Below are positions 8,808 through 18,089 of a DNA stretch of 64,000 nt, one piece after another. Source of the stretch: Pseudomonas marginalis (GTDB taxonomy: Bacteria > Pseudomonadota > Gammaproteobacteria > Pseudomonadales > Pseudomonadaceae); assembly GCF_001645105.1 (NCBI RefSeq), contig NZ_LKEG01000036.1, positions 353,587 to 417,586 on the forward strand, written 5' to 3'. Position numbers and translations under genes: made by a program. Position 1 is the stretch's first letter; each line of letters begins with the position of its first letter. The notes under the pieces were generated by a model that did no database searches, was not told the DNA's origin, and saw only the letters and a list, made by a program, of their open reading frames with translations.

Positions 8808-9023
8808 ATGAGTCTGGACAGTCCTGACACGCGATTTTTGGTTGTAGTCAACTTCGAGGAGCAGTATTCCCTCTGGCCGGATTACAAGGAGATACCCCAA
8901 GGCTGGCGCGCGGCCGGCAAGCAGGGCAGCAAGGATGAGTGCCTGGCCTATATCGAGTCGGCCTGGACTGACATGCGGCCTTTGAGCTTGCGTCAAGCCA
9001 TGCAGCCCCAGGATCGCGGCTGA
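8808..9023 (+). CDS. MbtH-like NRPS chaperone
   Basis: 71 residues with the MbtH signature: [10 protein letters not shown] near the start, then GW and a later SAWTDMRP, giving the three conserved Trp. MbtH proteins bind adenylation domains and are needed for their solubility or activity. The ATG at 8808 has GGAG six nt upstream; a GTG at 8790 in the same frame would add six residues and is less likely. It stands between the Fur box and the aminotransferase gene, as in Pseudomonas siderophore clusters. Confidence 0.92.
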   Translation: MSLDSPDTRFLVVVNFEEQYSLWPDYKEIPQGWRAAGKQGSKDECLAYIESAWTDMRPLSLRQAMQPQDRG

Positions 9024-9189
9024 TGCCTTGCGCACCCATTGAGCTGGTCATGGCCTTGCAGGTGACGTTGCCCGGTAGCCGATAGCAGCAACTTGGAATC
9101 GCCTGAGTTGGCTGGTCGTTCGCGGCATGACGCACGTTCCGGCAGCGTCGTCAGATAACGCGCTATCCGCGCGACACGAGGATGCACTC

Positions 9190-10602
9190 ATGAATGCAAT
9201 CACCCCGATCACCAACACCGCGCTCGAACTCCAGTACCGGCACACCGGGCTAAGCCAGCGCTACTGCCTGGACAGCACGCCGGCATTGCAGCGGCAAATG
9301 CAGCGTGAGTCGAATGCGCGCAGCTACCCACGGCGCATACCGCTGGAGCTCAAGCGGGCGCAGGGGGTGTACGTTGAGGACTCGCGGGGGCAGGTGTACA
9401 TCGATTGCCTGGCCGGTGCCGGTACCCTGGCGTTGGGGCACAATCACCCGGTGACCGTGGAGGCGATCCAGAAGACCCTGGCCTCGGGCATACCGCTACA
9501 TGCCCTCGATCTGAGTACGCCGATCAAGGATGCCTTCGTAGAGACGATTTTCGATCTGCTGCCTGGCGACTTCGCCAAGGACGCGCGCATCCAGTTCTGT
9601 GGCCCCACGGGGGCGGACGCAGTGGAGGCGGCGCTCAAGCTGTCGCGCACGGCAACCGGGCGGCAGAGCATCCTGGCGTTCCATGGTGCCTATCACGGTA
9701 TGACCCTTGGCACGCTGTCTGTGAGCGGCAACCTGGGGCCGAAAAATGCCTTGGGTGGGCTGCTGGCGGGGGTGCAATTCTTGCCGTATCCACATGACTA
9801 CCGTTGCCCGTTCGGCCTGCGCGGCGAGCAGGCGATCGACGCCAGCCTGCATTACATCCGCCACCTGCTCGCCGACCCGGAAAGCGGCGTGACCCAGCCG
9901 GCGGCCATGATCCTGGAAACGGTACAGGGCGAGGGCGGGGTGATTTCCGCCCCTGATCGCTGGCTGCAAGGGTTGCGGGCGATCACGCGTGAGCACAGTG
10001 TTCCCCTGATTCTCGACGAGATCCAATGCGGTATCGGGCGCACCGGCGATCTGTTTGCCTTTGAGCGCAGCGCCATCACCCCTGATGTGGTGACGCTGTC
10101 GAAGGCCATTGGCGGTGGTCTGCCGCTGTCGGTGGTGGTCTACCGGGGCGAGTTGGATCAATGGCAGCCCGGTGCCCATGCCGGCACTTTCCGAGGTAAT
10201 CAACTGGCCATGGCCGCTGGCGATGCCACCTTGCGCTTCATTCAGCGCGAAGGGATCTGCAGCCATGTGCGCAACGTCGGAGCACGCTTGCAGACACTGC
10301 TGCACGGGCTGCAGGCCGAGTTCGACTGGATCGGCGACGTGCGCGGCCGTGGTCTGATGCTGGGTATGGAGATCATCGATCCTGCCAGCCAGGATGCCCT
10401 GGGCCAGCCCGCTGCCGATGGCGAGCGGGCGCGCAAGCTACAACGTGCTTGTCTGGAACGTGGCCTGATCGTCGAGCTGGGCGGCCGGCACGGCGCAACC
10501 GTTCGCTTCCTGCCGCCGCTGATCATCAGCGAAGCGGAGGTCGATTTGGTTGGGCAGATTCTCTACCAGGCGTCGCAAAACGTGGAGATCGTCTGTGCAT
10601 AG
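9190..10602 (+). CDS. L-2,4-diaminobutyrate:2-oxoglutarate aminotransferase (PvdH/Dat-like)
   Basis: 470 residues from the ATG at 9190, which has GAGGA 7 nt upstream; an upstream ATG at 9127 has no such site. It is a class III PLP aminotransferase: GPTGADAVEAA, FHGAYHG, the LDEIQCGIGRTG aspartate region and the lysine in TLSKAIGGG. It makes 2,4-diaminobutyrate from aspartate semialdehyde with glutamate as donor. In a siderophore cluster it supplies Dab as a peptide residue; pyoverdine clusters use the same enzyme for the chromophore, so the final product is not settled by this gene. Length matches PvdH (about 469). Confidence 0.88.
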   Translation: MNAITPITNTALELQYRHTGLSQRYCLDSTPALQRQMQRESNARSYPRRIPLELKRAQGVYVEDSRGQVYIDCLAGAGTLALGHNHPVTVEAIQKTLASGIPLHALDLSTPIKDAFVETIFDLLPGDFAKDARIQFCGPTGADAVEAALKLSRTATGRQSILAFHGAYHGMTLGTLSVSGNLGPKNALGGLLAGVQFLPYPHDYRCPFGLRGEQAIDASLHYIRHLLADPESGVTQPAAMILETVQGEGGVISAPDRWLQGLRAITREHSVPLILDEIQCGIGRTGDLFAFERSAITPDVVTLSKAIGGGLPLSVVVYRGELDQWQPGAHAGTFRGNQLAMAAGDATLRFIQREGICSHVRNVGARLQTLLHGLQAEFDWIGDVRGRGLMLGMEIIDPASQDALGQPAADGERARKLQRACLERGLIVELGGRHGATVRFLPPLIISEAEVDLVGQILYQASQNVEIVCA

Positions 10603-11064
10603 TCCTTATTGTGTGATTTCTCAGAAAGGTCGCGGAAATTAGACAATGCGCACCAGCGGGGCTTTCTCACAGCGTATTTTGACTGGCTTGAACACGGCGC
10701 TGATTGCGTTGATCGCATCCGCAGCCTTGTTCATTAGCGGGTTCAAGAACAATACAAAGCTAGGGGAGGCGCCCCCCAGTGAAAGCGAAGGCAGGGGTGC
10801 CCACAGAATGGCGCTTCGGGTATCCGCCGGAATGCCACGGCACTTCGCGAAGCGTGACCATGATTGGCTGATCGCCCAGGCACGCAACCTCTTTCACGTT
10901 ATGGCTGCCTGACGCCAAGCCTGAGTGAGGGCGCCAGGTTCACGCCGACGGCGTGGGCCGTCACTCACGCATGGCGATTTCTGACAGAAAACCAAAATTG
11001 AACTGGGTGGCTTTCAGTGTACTTACAGACTGCTAGTAGATGGAGGTTAGGGGGCTCTCGATAG
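10603..11064. other. gene-poor gap after the siderophore genes
   Basis: No gene is recognised. Open frames of about 80 codons exist on both strands (10646-10912 plus, 10639-10887 minus) but neither has a domain or a convincing start. A perfect hairpin CACGCCG-A-CGGCGTG stands at 10941-10955. The gap marks the change from siderophore genes to unrelated metabolic genes and may hold a decayed insertion. Confidence 0.4.
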
Positions 11065-11799
11065 TCAGGCGGTCTGTTCCCTATTCATGGCAACAATTTC
11101 CTCGTGTATGAAATTGCTACCGGGAGTCATGAACCTGGTCATCAGGGCATCCCGGTTTTGAGGCGCCCTCAACTTATCTGCCGCGCACAAGGCCGACTTC
11201 AACTCTGGCAGCTTCAGTTCGGTGCAGTAGGCCGGTGTGCCCGGTTGCTGACGCCACGAGTCTTCAAGGCTACCAGCGGCAAGCGCGGTGAAGCCGGTAT
11301 CCTCTACAAGATCTTGCGCGATTGCCTCAGCATTGATGTCACCGCCAGCTACAGGTAGGGCTATGCGTGAGGAAGCCCCGACCGGTTGGCCGTGGCCGGC
11401 AAGAGTTGCTGCGAGGACGGCATTCCACGCCTTAACAACCGGGCGGCCAATCTGCTCGCTTACCCAAACGCTCTCGGGCTTGCCGTCGTCCACTTCTTTG
11501 ATTGGCCCGTCTCGTCTTGGATAGTAATTGGAGGTGTCGATGATGACGACTTTCTCGGGAATACGACTCAATGTTTGCCGCAGATCCGGGTACTTTGCAA
11601 AGGGGATCGAGAGGATTATGGCATCCACGTCGGACACAGCATCTTCTTTGGTCACCGCGTGCACACCGATTTTGTTGGCAAGGTCCTCAAGGGTATGAGG
11701 ACTCTTCGAGTTTGCCAGTTTGACTTCATGGCCGCACGCAGCGAGCTTACGGGCAAGAGTCGCCCCAATGTTGCCTGCGCCGATAATTCCGATTTTCAT
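11065..11799 (-). CDS. NADPH-dependent F420 reductase-like NAD(P)-binding oxidoreductase
   Basis: About 244 residues from the ATG ending at 11799, which has GAGGA upstream; an upstream Met would add nine residues. The Rossmann start MKIGIIGAGNIGATLARKL and the following acidic/polar strand end match the F420_oxidored/ProC-like fold (PF03807). Pseudomonads do not make F420, so it probably uses NADP(H) with another substrate, which I cannot name. It stands alone, facing left. A frameshifted piece of a related gene lies at about 29643-29750. Confidence 0.75.
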   Translation of the reverse strand: MKIGIIGAGNIGATLARKLAACGHEVKLANSKSPHTLEDLANKIGVHAVTKEDAVSDVDAIILSIPFAKYPDLRQTLSRIPEKVVIIDTSNYYPRRDGPIKEVDDGKPESVWVSEQIGRPVVKAWNAVLAATLAGHGQPVGASSRIALPVAGGDINAEAIAQDLVEDTGFTALAAGSLEDSWRQQPGTPAYCTELKLPELKSALCAADKLRAPQNRDALMTRFMTPGSNFIHEEIVAMNREQTA

Positions 11800-12016
11800 T
11801 TCAATCGCATCCTCACCTACGAACAATAATCAAGCTATTAAGCGGTGCCGATCAATTCTTGAGCGCTGCGGATGAGCGCTTCAAATTGATTTTCCATGGC
11901 ACCCTTCTCGAGATCCATCATGGCGACGGCGAACTTATCTGTTTAAAACTGAGCACGCTGAGCGAGCACCCACTAAGTGTCCAGGTAAGCAGCAGAGGCT
12001 ACTCATACGGTTGACG

Positions 12017-12775
12017 TCATTCTGCCGGTGGTTTGTAGTCCGCAAGCATTTTCAAGACCTCATCATGTGATCCGTTCGCTTCAGCAAACCGTAAGGGTTT
12101 GGCGCGCTCGACGACAAGTTCGCGTGGGGTTGGAGAGATCTCGAGCAGTTCGAAGATTTCATCCAGAAACTCGTCCAAGGGCATGGCGTGTTCGTCGTTT
12201 TCCTGCCCAAGCAAAGTGGTACGTACACCCGGCGGCGCAAGCTCGATAACCTCGACCGGCGAGTCCTCTAGCTGCACTCGAAGACTTTGAGTGAACGAAT
12301 GAACTGCCGCTTTGGTTGCGCTGTAGGTCGGTGTCGCAGGTAGCGGGACGAATGCCAACGCCGAACTGACATTCACAATCGTTGCACTGGGCTGCTTGAT
12401 CAGCTGGGGGATGAATGCATATACCATGCGAATCGTGCCAAGTAAGTTAGTTGTCACGATATCTTCGGCGGTGCTCAGGTATGCCGGGTCAGTCAGATCC
12501 TCCCAATGCATGATGCCAGCATTGTTTATGAGGACGTTCAGATTTGGGTGGCTGACCGCAAGCGCTTCGCTGGTGCGCTGGATGGATTGTGGATCGGAGA
12601 CGTCCAGCAATACTGATTCAATACCTGGATGCTCCGACACTATCTTGTCGAGCAGAGCCTTGCGACGTCCCGCGATGATTACTATGTTGCCCGCCTTGTG
12701 AAGCCTAAGTGCCAGACCAAGGCCGATACCTGAGGTGCCACCAGTAACCAGAATCGTATTGCCAGTGCTGTTCAT
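12017..12775 (-). CDS. Short-chain dehydrogenase/reductase, DltE-like
   Basis: 252 residues from the ATG at 12775 (GGAG 8-9 nt upstream). It has the SDR cofactor motif TGGTSGIG, the structural NNAG and the catalytic YSATK with an upstream Ser (NVSSA). The C-terminal extension after the Rossmann fold (PPGVRTTLLGQ, then an acidic helix and PPAE end) is typical of the DltE-like SDRs of soil bacteria. It is divergent from the TetR gene at 12875 across a strong double palindrome, so it is probably the target of that repressor. Substrate unknown. Confidence 0.85.
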   Translation of the reverse strand: MNSTGNTILVTGGTSGIGLGLALRLHKAGNIVIIAGRRKALLDKIVSEHPGIESVLLDVSDPQSIQRTSEALAVSHPNLNVLINNAGIMHWEDLTDPAYLSTAEDIVTTNLLGTIRMVYAFIPQLIKQPSATIVNVSSALAFVPLPATPTYSATKAAVHSFTQSLRVQLEDSPVEVIELAPPGVRTTLLGQENDEHAMPLDEFLDEIFELLEISPTPRELVVERAKPLRFAEANGSHDEVLKMLADYKPPAE

Positions 12776-12797
12776 AGTAAACTCCAGAAATGATGCG

Positions 12798-12847
12798 TAA
12801 GCGGACAAGTGTCCACTTGCAAACCGTACCGGACAACTGTCCGCTTA
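12798..12847. promoter_or_regulatory. double TetR-type operator between SDR gene and tetR
   Basis: GGACAAGTGTCC (12803-12814) and GGACAACTGTCC (12831-12842) are two copies of GGACA-NN-TGTCC, 28 bp apart. They are themselves the two ends of one larger inverted repeat that starts TAAGCGGACA and ends TGTCCGCTTA. The site lies in the promoter space of both divergent genes, so the TetR protein likely represses the SDR gene and itself. Confidence 0.75.
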
Positions 12848-12874
12848 GCAATACATTGAAGGAAAACTTTGCCC

Positions 12875-13462
12875 ATGACTGACGAATTGGTGATGCGTTC
12901 TGACGCCAAGAAAAACCGCGAACGGATACTGGAAGTCGCTGTGCTCGAACTGACCAGCGATCCTGCGGTTGCGTTGAGCACGATTGCGAAGAAGGCCGGG
13001 GTGGGGCAGGGCACGTTCTATCGCCACTTCGCCACCCGAGAGAAACTGGTATTCGAGGTCTATCAATTCGAGATGCAACAGGTGGCATCGTTGGCGGAAC
13101 AGCTTCTCGCGACAAAACCGCCCAAGGAGGCCCTGCGAGAATGGATGGACAGCCTCGCTGAATACGCAATGACAAAGGCAGGACTCGCTGCTGCGATTCA
13201 ACAAGCTGCGTCTGTTTACGAGTTCCCAGGGAAATCGGGATACGCTCCAGTCCAGGCCGCCGCCGAGTTGCTTTTGAGGGCGAATGAAAAGGCCGGAACT
13301 ATTCGTAGCGGGATTACCAACGACGATTTCTTTCTAGCCATTGCTGGCATATGGCAAATGGATGCTCAGAGTGAATGGCGCTCGCGCCTCGCCAGATTGA
13401 TGAACCTGGTGATGGATGGTCTGTGCGCGGGTAGCCCCGAGAGCCTGAAGAAAAACGTGTAG
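12875..13462 (+). CDS. TetR/AcrR-family transcriptional regulator
   Basis: 195 residues from the ATG at 12875; a TTG two codons upstream is also possible (GAAGGA at 12858-12863). The N-terminal helix-turn-helix reads STIAKKAGVGQGTFYRHF, standard for TetR, followed by an all-helical ligand domain. It is divergent from the SDR gene and has the operator pair in between. The ligand is unknown. Confidence 0.88.
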   Translation: MTDELVMRSDAKKNRERILEVAVLELTSDPAVALSTIAKKAGVGQGTFYRHFATREKLVFEVYQFEMQQVASLAEQLLATKPPKEALREWMDSLAEYAMTKAGLAAAIQQAASVYEFPGKSGYAPVQAAAELLLRANEKAGTIRSGITNDDFFLAIAGIWQMDAQSEWRSRLARLMNLVMDGLCAGSPESLKKNV

Positions 13463-13521
13463 CCTTTAGGGCAGCCCTATTGCCAGCAACCTTGTGGTCA
13501 CTCCGCCCGCCTGTTTCAGGG

Positions 13522-14394
13522 TCAATTTGAATCGTGCCCTGACTTCAAGTAGGTCTTGGCCCACTCACGATAGTTATCCGAGAGCGTGTATTTTGAAAGC
13601 AGCTCAGGAAGGGAAAGCTCGTTTGCGTGTGTGCCGCTTTGTTCGCGCAGCGCCTCGTAGGTCGCTTTGATTGCGGACAAATAAGGGGCATGCCCATTGA
13701 CCACGACCCGCACGTTGGCGGCACTCAGTTTCTCGACATCGCTCAGGGCCGGATTGCCGTAGTTGATCAGCATGATTGGCACGCTGAGGTGTGCCGTGAG
13801 TGCTTCCAGGTGCTGGAAATCCTTAACGCCAACCAGGCAAATCGCATCTGCCCCGGCCTTCTGATAGGCCGCAGTGCGAGCGATGGAGTCTTCCAACGTG
13901 GTAGCGGCCACATTCGTTCTGGCAATGATGCTGAGCGCATCATCCGAACGGGCAAATCGCGCAGCGTAGATCTTGGCTGCGGCTTCTTGCCTTTCGATAA
14001 GCACGTTCGACTGCTCGTCGTACTTGGCCGGTAGGTGGGTGTCTTCCAGCGTCAGGGCGGCAACACCGGCTTTCTGAAGCTCGGTCACTGTTCGCATGAC
14101 ATTAAGTGCGTTACCGAACCCATGATCAGCGTCGCCGATGATTGGGATTTGACTGGCCCGCCCGACTCTAGAAACCTGTTCGACGTATTCATCAAGCGTG
14201 AGCAGTGCAATGTCAGGTGCCCCGAGCACTTGAAGCGAGGCGACGGAACCACCTTGGATGGCAACCTCAAAGCCAAGGTCGGATGCCATACGAACCGAGA
14301 TAGGATCGAACACGGAAGCGGCAAATTTGCAGGCGGTTCCCTGGAGTAAATCGCCAAACGCCTTGCGCAATTCATGATGAGATCGCTCAATCAT
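13522..14394 (-). CDS. Oxaloacetate decarboxylase-family protein (PEP mutase/isocitrate lyase superfamily)
   Basis: 290 residues from the ATG at 14394 (GGAG 7-8 nt upstream); a longer N terminus to 14466 is open but unlike the family. It follows the Pseudomonas oxaloacetate decarboxylase PA4872 closely: SHHELR at the start, SVFDP, GGSVASLQVL, DADHGFGNALNVMRTV (Mg-binding DxDxGxG), ICLVGVKDF and VVVNGHAPY. The KKCGH-type lyase loop of isocitrate lyases is absent. It would turn oxaloacetate into pyruvate and CO2. It is the last of three genes with dctA and D-tartrate dehydratase, whose product is oxaloacetate, which fits well. Confidence 0.85.
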   Translation of the reverse strand: MIERSHHELRKAFGDLLQGTACKFAASVFDPISVRMASDLGFEVAIQGGSVASLQVLGAPDIALLTLDEYVEQVSRVGRASQIPIIGDADHGFGNALNVMRTVTELQKAGVAALTLEDTHLPAKYDEQSNVLIERQEAAAKIYAARFARSDDALSIIARTNVAATTLEDSIARTAAYQKAGADAICLVGVKDFQHLEALTAHLSVPIMLINYGNPALSDVEKLSAANVRVVVNGHAPYLSAIKATYEALREQSGTHANELSLPELLSKYTLSDNYREWAKTYLKSGHDSN

Positions 14395-14516
14395 TTTGTC
14401 GGCTCCATCAAATTCATTCGAGGACTTATTGGGATCGTTCCGCGTTGAACGAGACCTGGAAATCACTACCGGTCATGGCCATGGTTGAAGCGCAAGTGAC
14501 CGGTAAACGTGGCTGA

Positions 14517-15824
14517 TTACTTTTGCGGCAACAATGCTTTTCGCGCTGCCTTTTCGTGTTTCATTGCGGCAATCTCCCGCTCGCAGGCTTCGACGTCAAA
14601 GGAGTTGTCCCATTTGGCAATGGCGATGGTGCCGATACCGTTGCCGATCAAGTTGGTCACGGCACGCGCCTCGTTGAGGAAGCGATCGATACCCAAAAGC
14701 AGGACAAGGCCTACCAACGGAATGGAGTGTATGGTCGTGAGCGTTGCCGCAAGGGTGATGAACCCGGCACCCGCCACGCCAGCGGAGCCTTTTGAGGTCA
14801 GCAGGAAGACACCCAGCAGAATCATCTGATCCATAAACGTCAGTGGCGTATTGGTTGCCTGTGCGATAAAAATCGCTGCCATGGTGAGGTAAATACAGGT
14901 GCCATCCGCATTGAAGGCATATCCAGTGGGTAGCACCATGCCCACCACTGACTTCTTGCAGCCCAGCTTTTCAAGTTTCACCATCATTCGCGGAAGCACG
15001 GCCTCGGTTGAGCAGGTGCCAAGCGTGATGAGAATTTCATCTTTGAAATAACGAAGAAATGGCATCAGCGGCATGCCCGACCATCGAGCAACCGTACCTA
15101 GCACTACCACGATGAAAATCAAGGTCGTGATGTAGAGCGCAACCAGCAACTGGCCGAGTGACAGCAAGGTACCAATTCCGTACTTGCCTATCGTGAACGC
15201 CATCCCGGCGCCGGCGCCAATCGGCGCCAGGCGCATAACCATTGCCACGATCTTGAACAGCCCTTGCAGAAACAAGTCGATGGTATTGATCAGCGGTTTG
15301 CTGGTTTCACCCATTTGAACGAGGGCAATGCCCATCAATACCGAAATCAAGATGACCTGAAGCATGACGCCATTCGAGAATGCGCCAATGAAGGTGCTCG
15401 GGATGATGTTGAGAAAGAAATCGATGGTGCCGCCCTGATCACTGGCGGCCTGGCTGTACTTGGCGATAGCGCTGGCATCAAGCGTGGTAGCGTTGATATT
15501 CATCCCGGCGCCTGGCTTTACGACATTGACCACAATAAGGCCAAGGACCAGCGCAACGGTTGAAAGGATTTCAAAGTAGAGCAGCGCCTTGACGCCGATG
15601 CGCCCGACCTCCTTGATGCTGCCCATCTTGGCGATACCCACCACGACGGTACCGAAAATAATCGGCGCCAACAGCATTTTGATGAGTTTGATAAAGCCAT
15701 CCGCAAAAGGTTGAAGCTTGGCTCCGAATTGCGGTTCAAAGTGACCGATTGCAGCGCCGATGACGATACCGATCAACACCTGCACATACAGCTGGCTGTA
15801 CCAGCGGGACTTGGACATTTCCAC
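14517..15824 (-). CDS. dctA: DctA-type C4-dicarboxylate:cation symporter
   Basis: 435 residues of the dicarboxylate/amino acid:cation symporter family. Many hydrophobic segments start with LYVQVLIGIVIGAAIGH. Family motifs include MLLAPIIFGTVVVGIA, the serine-rich re-entrant loop shortened here to STEAVLPRMM, and FNADGTCIYLTMAA. DctA proteins carry succinate, fumarate and malate across the inner membrane. Placed between tartrate dehydratase and oxaloacetate decarboxylase genes, this copy probably carries tartrate. The general housekeeping dctA would be elsewhere. Confidence 0.92.
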   Translation of the reverse strand: MEMSKSRWYSQLYVQVLIGIVIGAAIGHFEPQFGAKLQPFADGFIKLIKMLLAPIIFGTVVVGIAKMGSIKEVGRIGVKALLYFEILSTVALVLGLIVVNVVKPGAGMNINATTLDASAIAKYSQAASDQGGTIDFFLNIIPSTFIGAFSNGVMLQVILISVLMGIALVQMGETSKPLINTIDLFLQGLFKIVAMVMRLAPIGAGAGMAFTIGKYGIGTLLSLGQLLVALYITTLIFIVVVLGTVARWSGMPLMPFLRYFKDEILITLGTCSTEAVLPRMMVKLEKLGCKKSVVGMVLPTGYAFNADGTCIYLTMAAIFIAQATNTPLTFMDQMILLGVFLLTSKGSAGVAGAGFITLAATLTTIHSIPLVGLVLLLGIDRFLNEARAVTNLIGNGIGTIAIAKWDNSFDVEACEREIAAMKHEKAARKALLPQK

Positions 15825-15926
15825 GGAAGCACCTCATTTTATTGTTGTGATGGGCATGTGGTTTGGCGTCAGTGGATGACGCCTGAGTCTGCGGCCCCTT
15901 TAAAAGAAACCGCAGATCGAGGTTGA

Positions 15927-17096
15927 TCAGCCTTCGCCTAACTCGCGCATGACTGCGTACAAGGCGGACTTGGCTTCGAAACCAACACCTGGAATATCCG
16001 GCAGGCCGACATAACTATTTTCCACCTTGATTCCGTCGGCGAAGCCGCCGAAAGGCTGGAACACGTCGGGGTAAGATTCGTTGCCGCCCAGGTGCAGGCC
16101 GGCTGCGATGTTCAGGGACATCTGGTGGCCACCATGCGGAACCACGCGGCGGGAAGACCAACCCATTTCGTCCATCACCTTCAGGGTGCGCATGTACTCC
16201 ACCAGCCCGTAGGACAGGGCGCAGTCGAACTGGAGGAAGTCGCGATCAGGGCGCATTCCACCGTGACGCAGAAGGTTACGGGCATCCTGGTGGGAGAACA
16301 GGTTTTCCCCGGTGGCCATGGGCAGCTCATAGTGATTCGCGAGCTCAGCCTGGAGCGCGTAATCAAGCGGGTCGCCGATCTCCTCGTACCAGAAGAGGTT
16401 GTACTTCTTGATGGCTTCAGCGTATGCAATACCGGTCTGAAGATCAAAACGACCGTTGGCATCGACCGCCAACCGACGACCATCCCCCACCACTTCGAGT
16501 ACCGCTTCGATGCGACGGATATCTTCGTCCAGCGGTACTGCACCGATCTTCATCTTGACGACGTCGTAGCCACGATCCAGATAGCTCTGCATTTCTGCTT
16601 TGAGCTTGGTCTGGTCTTTGCCAGGGTAGTAATAGCCACCTGCTGCATAGACCCATACCTTGTCGTCTGCCACCCCGTTACGGTAGCGGTCAGCCAGCAG
16701 GCGATAGAGGGGTTTGCCTTCAATTTTGGCAACGGCATCCCATACAGCCATGTCGATGGTGCCGACTGCGACCGATCGCTCACCGTGACCACCTGGCTTT
16801 TCGTTCGTCATCAGGGCTTTCCAGATGGCAAACGGATCCAGGTTATTGTTTTCATGGTCGACAAGAGTATCTGGATCAGCTTCGGTGATCCTCGCCAGAA
16901 AGCGATCACGCATCAAAGCGCCTTGACCATAGCGACCGTTGGAGTTGAAACCGTATCCGATGACAGGTTTACCGTCGCGAATCACATCCGTGATAACAGC
17001 GACGACCGAGCAGGTCATTTTGGAAAAATCGATGTAGGCGTTGGCAATTGGAGAGGCAATAGAAACTGTTTTTTCGCGGATGTCTACGATACGCAT
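15927..17096 (-). CDS. tarD: D(-)-tartrate dehydratase (enolase superfamily)
   Basis: 389 residues from the ATG at 17096 (GAGGA upstream). It resembles the characterised Bradyrhizobium TarD all along: IRNAYIDF-type start, GYGFNSNGRYGQG, NEKPGGHGERSVAVGT, GGYYYPGK, and the end DIPGVGFEAKS. All active-site residues sit one position before the numbers I remember for TarD: K183 (KMK), metal ligands D212, E238, E264, and H321 of the HGGHQ motif. The enzyme removes water from D-tartrate to give oxaloacetate. It is first in the operon and divergent from a LysR gene. Confidence 0.93.
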   Translation of the reverse strand: MRIVDIREKTVSIASPIANAYIDFSKMTCSVVAVITDVIRDGKPVIGYGFNSNGRYGQGALMRDRFLARITEADPDTLVDHENNNLDPFAIWKALMTNEKPGGHGERSVAVGTIDMAVWDAVAKIEGKPLYRLLADRYRNGVADDKVWVYAAGGYYYPGKDQTKLKAEMQSYLDRGYDVVKMKIGAVPLDEDIRRIEAVLEVVGDGRRLAVDANGRFDLQTGIAYAEAIKKYNLFWYEEIGDPLDYALQAELANHYELPMATGENLFSHQDARNLLRHGGMRPDRDFLQFDCALSYGLVEYMRTLKVMDEMGWSSRRVVPHGGHQMSLNIAAGLHLGGNESYPDVFQPFGGFADGIKVENSYVGLPDIPGVGFEAKSALYAVMRELGEG

Positions 17097-17195
17097 GACG
17101 GGTTCCTCTTGTTGTTTGTGGCCCCACGTTATGCTTTGCGATGTCACCCGCCCAATGCTATTAATGCCGTACCCTATGCACAGGAGGCATGGCCC

Positions 17196-18089
17196 TTGGA
17201 ACTCGTTTGGCTCGAAGATCTTTCAGCGCTTGCAGAGTACGGCAGCTTCGTTCGGGCGGCAGAAGCGCGGCATGTTACTCAGCCAGCTTTCAGCCGCAGA
17301 GTTCGCTCATTGGAGAACTGGATGGGCGTTGAGTTGTTTGTGCGTTCACCGCAAGGCGCAACCCTTACCGAAGCAGGAAGGCAAATTTTGCCCAGTGCTC
17401 AGGAAGCGGCTCGACACTTGTACAGGATGCGCAACGAGGCTCAAGAGGTAGCAGGAATGGCAGCCAAGTCGCTGCAATTCGCAGCGACTCATTCCCTGTC
17501 ATTTACATTTTTTCCGAAATGGCTTCGAAGCTCAGAAAACGGTGCGCCAATTGAGGCTGTGCAGCTGCACTCAGATAGCATGGCTGTTTGTGAGCAGATG
17601 CTGATACATGGCCAGGTTCAGTTTCTGCTCTGCCACCGCCATCCCGATGTTCCGCCTTTACTGACGCCTGATCAGTTCACCAGCAAGAAAGTGGGCGAGG
17701 ACGTTCTCGTTCCCCTCACGAGTGCATCCACTAACTTCGGCACCTCTCCTGCGGCATTGCCATACCTCGCTTACACCCATGAGTCTGGACTGGGGCGTAT
17801 CGTCGCCCACAGATTGCGTGGCAAGGAAGATTACCTCCACCTCAAACCACTTTTCAGCAGCCACCTGGCAGCGGTACTCATGTCCATGGCCTTGGAAAGC
17901 AAAGGAGTGGCGTGGCTGCCCAAGAGCCTCACCGAGCAAGAAATCCTGGATGGGCGCTTAGTCAGAGCGCTCGACGAAAGCTGGGATATACCCCTGGAAA
18001 TTCATCTGACCCGCCCAAAAGCAATTCTCAGTCAGTCTGCCGAAGAATTCTGGGGTAGGGCGGGTGGTGACCCGCAGCCTTCCACATGA
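17196..18089 (+). CDS. LysR-family regulator of the D-tartrate operon (TTG start)
   Basis: 297 residues from a TTG at 17196 with a full AGGAGG at 17182-17187; no in-frame ATG is closer, and the open frame continues upstream to 16092 only because it runs antisense to tarD. The N terminus has the LysR helix-turn-helix (AEARHVTQPAFSRRVRSLE), then a periplasmic-binding-like ligand domain. It is divergent from tarD by 99 bp. By the usual LysR rule it activates the tartrate genes on binding the substrate or a product. Confidence 0.85.
   Translation: MELVWLEDLSALAEYGSFVRAAEARHVTQPAFSRRVRSLENWMGVELFVRSPQGATLTEAGRQILPSAQEAARHLYRMRNEAQEVAGMAAKSLQFAATHSLSFTFFPKWLRSSENGAPIEAVQLHSDSMAVCEQMLIHGQVQFLLCHRHPDVPPLLTPDQFTSKKVGEDVLVPLTSASTNFGTSPAALPYLAYTHESGLGRIVAHRLRGKEDYLHLKPLFSSHLAAVLMSMALESKGVAWLPKSLTEQEILDGRLVRALDESWDIPLEIHLTRPKAILSQSAEEFWGRAGGDPQPST

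Noticed and set aside
8808..10602. Pyoverdine locus as identity of the siderophore cluster
   Set aside because: PvdH-, MbtH- and PvdE-like genes fit, but no pvdM/N/O/P-type chromophore maturation genes are present and a FhuF gene is; a corrugatin-like lipopeptide fits better, though the left part is not visible.
10639..10912. Overlapping ~85-codon frames on both strands
   Set aside because: No ribosome site, domain or compositional support for either frame; kept only as an unexplained gap.
16092..17195. Long upstream extension of the LysR frame
   Set aside because: It runs antisense through tarD; the LysR family start and AGGAGG site fix the real start at TTG 17196.
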